From Verrucomicrobiota bacterium (GTDB lineage: Bacteria > Verrucomicrobiota > Verrucomicrobiia > Opitutales > Opitutaceae), in contig VHCJ01000010.1 in assembly GCA_016871755.1 (NCBI GenBank), positions 49,796-113,795 of the forward strand: a stretch of 64,000 nt of DNA, written 5' to 3'. A program made the translations under genes and the position numbers. Positions 58,141 through 64,000 of the stretch are shown piece by piece (within the stretch, counting starts at the first letter, position 1; every line of letters begins with the position of its first letter). The notes beneath the pieces are model-generated. The model had not been told where the DNA came from, ran no database searches, and saw nothing but the letters and a program-made list of their open reading frames with translations.

Positions 58141-59785
58141 TCAGTCGGCCCCGTGCCTGCGGCACGGGCTTCGTCTCTTCTGCGCGGCACTCGTAGTGGC
58201 CGGATTGTCACACGTCACCGCTTTGGCCACGGCGGCGCCCGAGACAGGGGAGTTCTTTTTTCCCCATTCGGGCGTTCGCGTGTCGGGCCAGGCCATCTTC
58301 CTGGCCATCGACGATCAATCGCTCCCACTCCGTGAGAACCTCGTCGAGCACCTGTCGAAACCGTCTGTCCGCCGCGAACCGGTGGTTTCGCCCGACAAGG
58401 ACAACCCCGCGGCTCCCGACCAGGTCGCCGCGCACTTTTACGGCACCGTGCTGCACGACGAAGGCCGCTACCGGATGTGGTATTACCCGGTCGGGCTGAA
58501 GGAGCCCGGCGATGCGCGGCGCGCCGATCTCAAGCACCTGACCCAGGGCCCCGTCTGCTATGCCGAGAGCGAAGACGGCGTGCAGTGGACGAAACCGATT
58601 CTGAACCAGGCCGAGTTTCGCGGCAGCCGGCGCAACAACGCCATCGCGCTGCCGGGCGAGCTGATCGCCGCCGTGCACGTAACCAAAGACGCAGCCGATC
58701 CGGACCCCGCTCGCCGCTACAAGATGGTCTACAACGTGCACAACGGAAAAACCTTTGTGCTCCGCACGGCCACCAGCGCAGACGGCATCCGCTGGCAGGC
58801 GGCGCCGGACTTCGCCATCGATGAGTTTCTCGAATCGGCGTCGTACTACGTCCACCAGGGCCTGCACGTGGTGCACGGTCAACGGGTCACCTTCAGCGAA
58901 GGCGGTCACAAGGCCGGCCGCCAGGGACGAGCGATCATCGGTCGGACGTTCGGCCGCTGGCTGCCGGGCGAGGTCGGCGCGTTTCTCCTGCCGGAGCCCG
59001 CGCGCCCGGAGGACCGGGGCTCCGCGCTGCCCTACGATCAGGTGCACCTCGGCGTGGGCGCGACGAGCTTCGGCAACGTGTGCGTCGGACTCTATGGCCT
59101 CTGGCACAACGTTCCGGGTGACGAAGACTCCCGCAAGCAATGGGGCTGGTTCGGCTGGGGTAAGATTTCCTGCGACCTCGGGTTGGTGATCAGCAACGAC
59201 GGCCTGCACTTCCGCGAACCGGTGAAGGGCCACGCGTACATCTCCCAGCACGACGCTCCCTCCACACCGGTGCCGGGTCGCAACTATCCCACGATCCTGA
59301 CCCAGTCGGGCAACGGCATCCTCAACGTCGGCGACGAAACGCGGATCTACTTCGGTCGCTGGCTCAACGCCGAGTACGGCATGGGTTACCACGGCGAAAT
59401 CGGTCTCGCGATCCTGCCCCGCGATCGCTGGGGCTCGCTTGGCCTCTACCCACGGGGTGCCCGGAATGGCCCCACGCCGACGCGTGGGTTTGCCTGGTCG
59501 GCACCGGTGCGGCTGCCGGCCAAGGGAGGAAGCGTCGTCCTCAATGCCGACCACGCCCGTCTGCTGAACGTAGAGGTGTCGGACGAGCACTTCGACCTGC
59601 TGCCCGGATACTCGGGCCCGCACGCGGGCCGGACTGCCGCCACCGGAGGCCTGGACTGTGCGGTCGCATGGCCGCGCGATTCGCTCGCCGATCTCGGAGG
59701 CCGGACGGTGCGGTTCAAGATCAACTTCGAACGCGCCGGGGAGAAGGACCCCAGGCTGTTCGCCGTGTACCTGCGCAGCCCATGA
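58141..59785 (+). pseudogene. Secreted GH32-like beta-propeller protein, 5' end cut by the repeat
   Basis: About 547 residues remain. The frame is open through the repeat but has no plausible start; what remains of a signal peptide (LRLFCAALVVAGLSHVTALA) begins just after the junction. The body has the Asp-box-like pattern of five-bladed propellers (ESEDGVQWTKP, TSADGIRWQAAP, ISNDGLHFREP) and segments such as YRMWYYPVGL and RIYFGRWLN seen in GH32/GH43-like proteins. It would act outside the cytoplasm on carbohydrates, but the catalytic residues are not certain. It may still be expressed if a start is supplied. Confidence 0.7.
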
Positions 59786-59889
59786 GTTCGTCTTCGCCGT
59801 ACCCTCTCGCAGCAAAGGAAGGCGCAGCCGGATCGCCCGGCGCTTGCCGTCCGTCCCTGGGCGACGTACGAACCTCCGCGCCCCACCCC

Positions 59890-60102
59890 ATGCACCTTGC
59901 GGTCGGACTTCTCTGCCTGTTGCTGGCCGGCGCAATGACCGGAGCCTCCGGCGCACCGGCGTCGGGGCATCCGGCCGGATCGCGCCCACCGACCCTCGCC
60001 AACGTGCCCTACGGCGACCACCCGCGCCAGGTGCTCGATTTCTGGCAGGCGACGGCGACGCAGCCGACACCCCTGGTGCTGCACATCCACGGCGGCGGCT
60101 AA
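59890..60102 (+). pseudogene. Secreted alpha/beta-hydrolase cut at the HGGG oxyanion motif
   Basis: 70 residues: a signal peptide (LAVGLLCLLLAGAMTGASGA), then LANVPYGDHPRQVLDFW and LVLHIHGGG, at which point the frame ends. In complete BD-FAE/carboxylesterase-type enzymes HGGG is followed by Trp and 200 more residues with the catalytic triad. The stop TAA spans the junction (60100-60102), so it is created by the repeat. The piece cannot be catalytic. Confidence 0.8.
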
Positions 60103-60145
60103 CCCCCACCCGACCCAACCCCAGCAAAATCCGGTTTCCTTCCAG
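60101..60145 (+). repeat. 45-bp repeat, copy 2
   Basis: Identical to copies 1 and 3, same orientation. The left side is the cut alpha/beta-hydrolase gene; the right side is the middle of a propeller gene. There is no transposase beside it, so it is a solo copy. It carries the same minus-strand G-quadruplex motif. Confidence 0.95.
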
Positions 60146-60862
60146 TTGATTCAACCCGACGAGTTAGACGGCACGGGCGTGGAATATCTTCCGCCGGCTC
60201 CCGGCGTGAATCCCACCCGCCGCGGCATCCAGCTGCACGGCGGCCCGGTGTTTCGCCACGCGGGCGTGTACTTTTCCCTGCTGCAGAAAATGGACGGCGA
60301 GATCACCGGCCGCATGCCCTCCGAACTCGCCATCAGCCGCGACGGCATCACGTGGAGCCGGCCTTTCCGGAGTCCGGACTTCATCGGGCTCAGTCCCGAT
60401 CCCAATCATTTCGATGCGGGCTGTCTGTGGACCAACGAGACGCCGGTGATTCTCGACGACGAAATCCGCTTTTACTACGGCGCGTATTCGGGCCTTTGGA
60501 ACGGCGACCTTCTGCGCACGCCTTCCGGGATCGGCCTGGCGGTGCTTCCGCTCGATCGCTTTGCCGGCGTGTCGCCCATCAACGGCATCGGCCAGATCAC
60601 GCTGCGGCCGCGCTCGCTCGCCGATTGCCAGGGCGTAACGGTGAACGCCGCGATTCAGGGCGAACTCCGGATCGAAGTTCTCGATGCGCAGGGATATCGT
60701 CTGCCGGGCTTCACGCGCGAGGATGCCGTGCCGCGCCACGGCGATTCGCTGCGCCATGCCGTCGCCTGGAAAACGAAAACCCTGCGCGACCTTCCGCCGG
60801 GCCGTTACTCGCTCCGGCTGCATCTCGACCGTGCCGAGGTCTTTGCCCTGACGCTGCGCTAG
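60146..60862 (+). pseudogene. C-terminal part of a second GH32-like propeller protein, 5' end cut
   Basis: About 238 residues in a frame beginning at the repeat (first residues IQPDELDGTGVEYLPP). No ATG is present near the start; TTG at 60146 is the only candidate. It holds an Asp-box-like unit (ISRDGITWSRP), a DAGCLWTNETPVILDDEIRF stretch and a C-terminal beta domain with ELRIEVLDAQGYRLPGF. That last domain closely parallels the end of the complete paralogue just downstream. It is the back half of a larger gene. Confidence 0.72.
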
Positions 60863-60886
60863 ACCGGCGGCTTCCCCTTTCTTGCC

Positions 60887-62437
60887 ATGAAAACACCCAC
60901 GCCTGATTCCCCTCTGCGGCGTTCCCGCTGCGTGCGATCGTTTCTCCCGATCGGACTGCTCCTGTTCGCTACTTTCCTGTCCGCGTCCGCTGCCGATCGT
61001 CCGCCGCCGCCCGTCGTGGAGCTCGGTTCGCGGCTCGAGCTCTTCTTCGACGACTACCTCATCGACACGATGTCCGGCCTGCGCATTCAGCTGAATCATC
61101 CGCAGTCGGCCGGCACCGCCATCGCCTTCGACCGGCCGTGGGAGGGCAACGTCAGCTGGCCGACCAGCGTGTTCAAGGACGGGGACATCTACCGCATGTA
61201 CTACCTGGGCCGCAGCGCGCCGGATTATGTCCGGCAGGCGGGACTGAAGCCCGGGGAAACGGTCCTGCCGGCGCATCCCGATTTTGTGTGCTACGCCGAA
61301 AGCAAGGATGGCGTCACCTGGGTGAAGCCGTCGCTCGGCCTCGTGGAGTTCAACGGCTCCAAGGACAACAACATCGTCGGCGATGCGAAGCAGCTGCGCC
61401 TCGGGATGGTGTTTCTCGACACCAATCCCGCGACGCCGGCCGCCGAGCGCTACAAGGCGGTCAGCTCGACCCGCATCAACAAGAACTGGCCGCAGAACCT
61501 GCAACAGGATCCGGCCGAGATGATCATGTCGGTTTCGCCCGACGGCCTGCACTGGAAAAAGTGGACGGATGCGACGCTGCTGCGTTCGCAGCTGCCCAAC
61601 GCCTTCGACGGCCAGAACGTCTTGTTTTGGTCCACGGAGGAGCAGCAATACGTGTTCTACATGCGTTTCATGGACCAGGATATCCGCACGGTCGCCCGCT
61701 CGACCTCGAAGGACCTGCTCCACTGGACGGAGCCCGAGGCGATTTCGTTTGGCGACGCGCGGATGGAGCACCTCTATACCAACTCGGCGACGCCCTATTT
61801 CCGCGCGCCGAACCTCACGCTCGGTTTTCCGAAGCGCTACGTGCCGCTGCGCAAGCGGCACGAGGACCAGCAGATCCCCGGGATCTCGGAAGGGGCCTTC
61901 ATGGTCACGCGCGACGGCCACAACTGGAAACTGTTCGGCGAGGCGTTCATTCCGCCGGGTCGTGACGATCGCAACTGGATTCACCGCACGACGAGCACGT
62001 CGGTCGGAATTATTCCGACCGCGGATGACGAGATCTCTTTGTTCGTCGAGCGCCACTACACGGCGCCGAGCAATCGCATCGAGCGGTTCGTCATTCGCAC
62101 CGACGGGTTCACGTCCCTCAACGCCGATGCGCAGGGCGGCGAATTTGTGACCAAGCCGCTGAGGTTCAAGGGTGAAAACCTCGTCCTGAATTACGCGACC
62201 TCGGCGAGCGGCAGCATCCGCGTGGAAGTGCAGGACGTGAACGGCCATCCGCTGCCGGGCTTCGAGTTGGAGCGCTCCGTTCCGCTTTGGGGTGACGAGA
62301 TTGAGGGCACCGTACGCTGGGAACGTCCGGAAAAAGCCTGGACCGATCCCTTGAAGGTAAGCGGGCTCGCCGAGAAACCGATCCGCCTGCGCTTCGTGCT
62401 CCGGAACGCCGACCTGTATTCGCTCCGCTTCAAGTAA
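60887..62437 (+). CDS. Secreted GH32-like beta-propeller protein (complete)
   Basis: 516 residues. A signal peptide (FLPIGLLLFATFLSASAADR) is followed by LELFFDDYLIDTMSGLRIQL, a typical opening of this family. Several propeller units have the pattern S-x-DG-x-x-W (ESKDGVTWVKP, VSPDGLHWKKW, TSKDLLHWTEP, TRDGHNWKLFG). A C-terminal beta-sandwich carries SIRVEVQDVNGHPLPGF. GH32/GH43-related proteins cleave plant or algal sugars, but the catalytic acids are not evident, so this may be a sugar-binding or unusual hydrolase family. It is the only intact member of three in this region. Confidence 0.8.
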   Translation: MKTPTPDSPLRRSRCVRSFLPIGLLLFATFLSASAADRPPPPVVELGSRLELFFDDYLIDTMSGLRIQLNHPQSAGTAIAFDRPWEGNVSWPTSVFKDGDIYRMYYLGRSAPDYVRQAGLKPGETVLPAHPDFVCYAESKDGVTWVKPSLGLVEFNGSKDNNIVGDAKQLRLGMVFLDTNPATPAAERYKAVSSTRINKNWPQNLQQDPAEMIMSVSPDGLHWKKWTDATLLRSQLPNAFDGQNVLFWSTEEQQYVFYMRFMDQDIRTVARSTSKDLLHWTEPEAISFGDARMEHLYTNSATPYFRAPNLTLGFPKRYVPLRKRHEDQQIPGISEGAFMVTRDGHNWKLFGEAFIPPGRDDRNWIHRTTSTSVGIIPTADDEISLFVERHYTAPSNRIERFVIRTDGFTSLNADAQGGEFVTKPLRFKGENLVLNYATSASGSIRVEVQDVNGHPLPGFELERSVPLWGDEIEGTVRWERPEKAWTDPLKVSGLAEKPIRLRFVLRNADLYSLRFK

Positions 62438-62460
62438 CGCTTGCCCGACAGATAAAATTT

Positions 62461-63288
62461 ATGACCGCCTCCCGTCTCATTCTCGTTCTGGCCGGTATCA
62501 CGTTGTTGTCGGTAATCGCCCAAGCCGAGGCACCGGCTCCGTTTGCGGTCAAGGTGCCCGGCACGGGTGAACTGGTCTACTGCACGGTCTATCCGCCGCG
62601 CGTCGCGCCCGGGACCAAGGCCGGGTTGGTGGTCCATCTGTATGGCCATGGCGGTTCGAATGTCGTCTTCAACATCGGGCGGCCGCCTTTTGACATCCTC
62701 CGCCGGCGCATCACCGAGAGTGGTTATTGGCTGGTGGTCCCGGACCTCGGGCCGCGTCATTGGATGAACGACGCCGCGGTGGCCAAGTTGGACGCGGTCA
62801 TCGCGGAATGGATTCAGAAAGAAGACGTCGACCCGGCGCGCGTGCATTTGATCGGCACCAGCATGGGCGGCAGCAGCAGCCTCATCTATGTCATGCGCCG
62901 TCCCGGAAAAATTAAGTCCGTGGTGGCGATTTTTCCCATCACCGATCACGTCCGCTTTTTCGCCGATGCGCCCAACTATCGCCCGTCCGTGGGCGAGGCG
63001 CATCACGTGACGGAAGCGGGCCGCGAGGCGCAGCTGCGCGCGATTTCCCCGCGGTATCATCCCGAGGCCTTTCGCTCGACCCCGGTCTTTCTCCTGCACG
63101 GGGCCAAGGACGACACCGTGGACGTGGCCCACAGCCGCGAGTTTTTTGCCGAACTCCAGAAGCAGGGAAGTCCCGCGGTCTATCGGGAGTCGCCCGGGGA
63201 GAAGCATCGGGACGAGATCGTCATCACGTTTCAGGACGAGATCGCCGACTTCCTGACGAAACCCGCCACCGCTCCCGGGAAGGAATAA
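62461..63288 (+). CDS. Secreted alpha/beta-hydrolase (esterase-like)
   Basis: 275 residues. Signal peptide LILVLAGITLLSVIAQAEA. The oxyanion region is VVHLYGHGGSN, the nucleophile elbow is GTSMGGSSS (Ser), the acid is in LLHGAKDDTVDV and the His in SPGEKHRDE. The whole triad is present, so it should be active, perhaps as an esterase on acylated sugars or a peptidase-like hydrolase. It starts 23 bp after the propeller gene, suggesting one transcription unit with it and the NHL gene. Confidence 0.85.
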   Translation: MTASRLILVLAGITLLSVIAQAEAPAPFAVKVPGTGELVYCTVYPPRVAPGTKAGLVVHLYGHGGSNVVFNIGRPPFDILRRRITESGYWLVVPDLGPRHWMNDAAVAKLDAVIAEWIQKEDVDPARVHLIGTSMGGSSSLIYVMRRPGKIKSVVAIFPITDHVRFFADAPNYRPSVGEAHHVTEAGREAQLRAISPRYHPEAFRSTPVFLLHGAKDDTVDVAHSREFFAELQKQGSPAVYRESPGEKHRDEIVITFQDEIADFLTKPATAPGKE

Positions 63289-63293
63289 ATCCC

Positions 63294-63795
63294 ATGAAGG
63301 CAAAACCGTTCGTCCTCGTTGTCCTGCTTGTCGCCCACCTGCTGGCGATCGAGGGCCGGGCGGGAACGGTGACCTTTGCGGGAATTTCCGATCCGTCGCT
63401 CGTGCGCGTGGACGGCTGGCCCAAGCCATCCCCGGAAATCACGCGCGGCATGTTCCTGACCAGCGACGTGGGCGTGGACTCGCGCGGCTTCATCTACGTC
63501 GCGCGCCGCTGCGAACAGCCGCTGCTCCGGTTGAAGCCCGACGGAAGTCTTGACCGCGTGATCGGCGGGACGGTGTTCACGACCAGCGTCTTCACCGATT
63601 ACGACCACGGCCCGCCCCGGCCGCTGGGCGAAAAATACTGGCTGCACGGGCTCTGCATCGACGCGCAGGACAATGTCTGGATCACCGACGTGGGCCGGCA
63701 CCTGGTCTTCAAGTTCAGCCCGGACGGCGAGTTATTGCTGACGCTGGGCGTTGACGGCGTCCCGGGCGCCGACGGCGCGCACTTCAATCAGCCGA
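63294..63795 (+). pseudogene. Secreted NHL-repeat protein, 3' end cut by the repeat
   Basis: A signal peptide (FVLVVLLVAHLLAIEGRAG) is followed by NHL-propeller units: GVDSRGFIYVARR, LCIDAQDNVWITDVGRHLVF and KFSPDGELLLTLG, up to AHFNQP. At that point NHL proteins normally go on with a further blade, but the 45-bp repeat intervenes. The frame stays open across the repeat to the window end, yet the sequence no longer looks like NHL. It starts 5 bp after the esterase gene. Confidence 0.8.
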
Positions 63796-63840
63796 AACCC
63801 CCACCCGACCCAACCCCAGCAAAATCCGGTTTCCTTCCAG
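63796..63840 (+). repeat. 45-bp repeat, copy 3
   Basis: Identical to copies 1 and 2, same orientation, same minus-strand G-quadruplex motif. It cuts the NHL-repeat gene on its left. The DNA on its right is unrelated in content. Confidence 0.95.
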
Positions 63841-64000
63841 TAGTTGTTCAGAGGGTAGGCTGGACTGTTCGAAACGGGTTGACCGGTCTTGTACCTGAAC
63901 TGGGACCACGCATTACTCGGCACCACGGCCCGGACCACAGGCTTCACCGACCCACAATTGATTTGCGCGGACTTGGGGGGCGAGGCACCTGCCCGCAATG
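63841..64000. other. Unassigned sequence right of repeat copy 3
   Basis: 160 bp to the window end with GC content visibly lower than in the neighbouring genes. Both a rightward frame continuing from the NHL gene and a leftward frame are open, and neither resembles a family I know. It marks the start of yet another segment joined at the repeat. Confidence 0.4.

Noticed and set aside
58096..58146. Repeat copy 1 as a textbook IS91 right end with GTTC/CTTG target
   Set aside because: The bases after the repeat are TCAGTC, TTGATT and TAGTTG in the three copies, not a shared GTTC or CTTG. An unusual subfamily remains possible, so only the simple version is rejected.
58096..63840. The 45-bp repeats as a CRISPR array
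   Set aside because: Spacing is 2.0 and 3.65 kb with genes between, and there are no cas genes.

Overview
The window looks like a chromosomal piece of a high-GC, aerobic Gram-negative bacterium, most likely a verrucomicrobial Opitutaceae-type organism. This assignment is inference, based on the alternative complex III operon, the caa3 oxidase set, heptose (LPS) genes, many hybrid sensor kinases, a dnaK-groES-groEL run and secreted beta-propeller/NHL proteins. I did no database search. All family calls come from motifs read by eye.

Layout. 1-4.9 kb: tail of an unknown gene, a methyltransferase, two damaged sensor histidine kinases, an HDOD protein and a heptose-phosphatase-like HAD enzyme. 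5.3-10.8 kb: caa3-type cytochrome c oxidase (ctaC, ctaD, ctaE, subunit IV, ctaG). 10.9-13.3 kb: cysK with an Rrf2 regulator, then a PhnP-like metallo-hydrolase. 13.4-17.5 kb: dnaK-groES-groEL, ending in a strong terminator. 17.7-25.5 kb: LON-domain protein, tRNA-Thr(CGT), queA, small genes, mntR-like regulator, tatC and ppdK. 25.6-36.3 kb: signalling proteins, a translationally coupled trio of unknown role, rRNA pseudouridine synthase, folD, proC and hldD. 36.5-47.9 kb: one long leftward operon encoding alternative complex III (actA-F), followed by a CcoN/CcoO/CcoP-like trio. 48.0-52.6 kb: a MacAB/LolCDE-like export operon with a TolC-type channel. 52.7-55.8 kb: two membrane glycosyltransferase-like proteins. 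55.9-64.0 kb: an accessory region with an IS91-family HUH transposase, a cut tyrosine recombinase and a mosaic of secreted carbohydrate-associated genes.

How it fits together. ActA-F should oxidise quinol and pass electrons to cytochrome c; the caa3 oxidase 30 kb away is the obvious terminal acceptor. The CcoN-like protein in the act operon has lost five of the six histidines that bind haem and copper in true cbb3 oxidases, so it is probably not an oxidase.

The most unusual part is 56-64 kb. Three identical 45-bp repeats, all in the same orientation, sit exactly at breakpoints where genes stop or begin abruptly. The complementary strand of each repeat carries a canonical four-tract G-quadruplex motif. 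The first copy closes the region downstream of the IS91-like transposase. The repeats may be transposon ends left by one-ended transposition or recombination, or joints of a misassembly; the sequence alone cannot decide.
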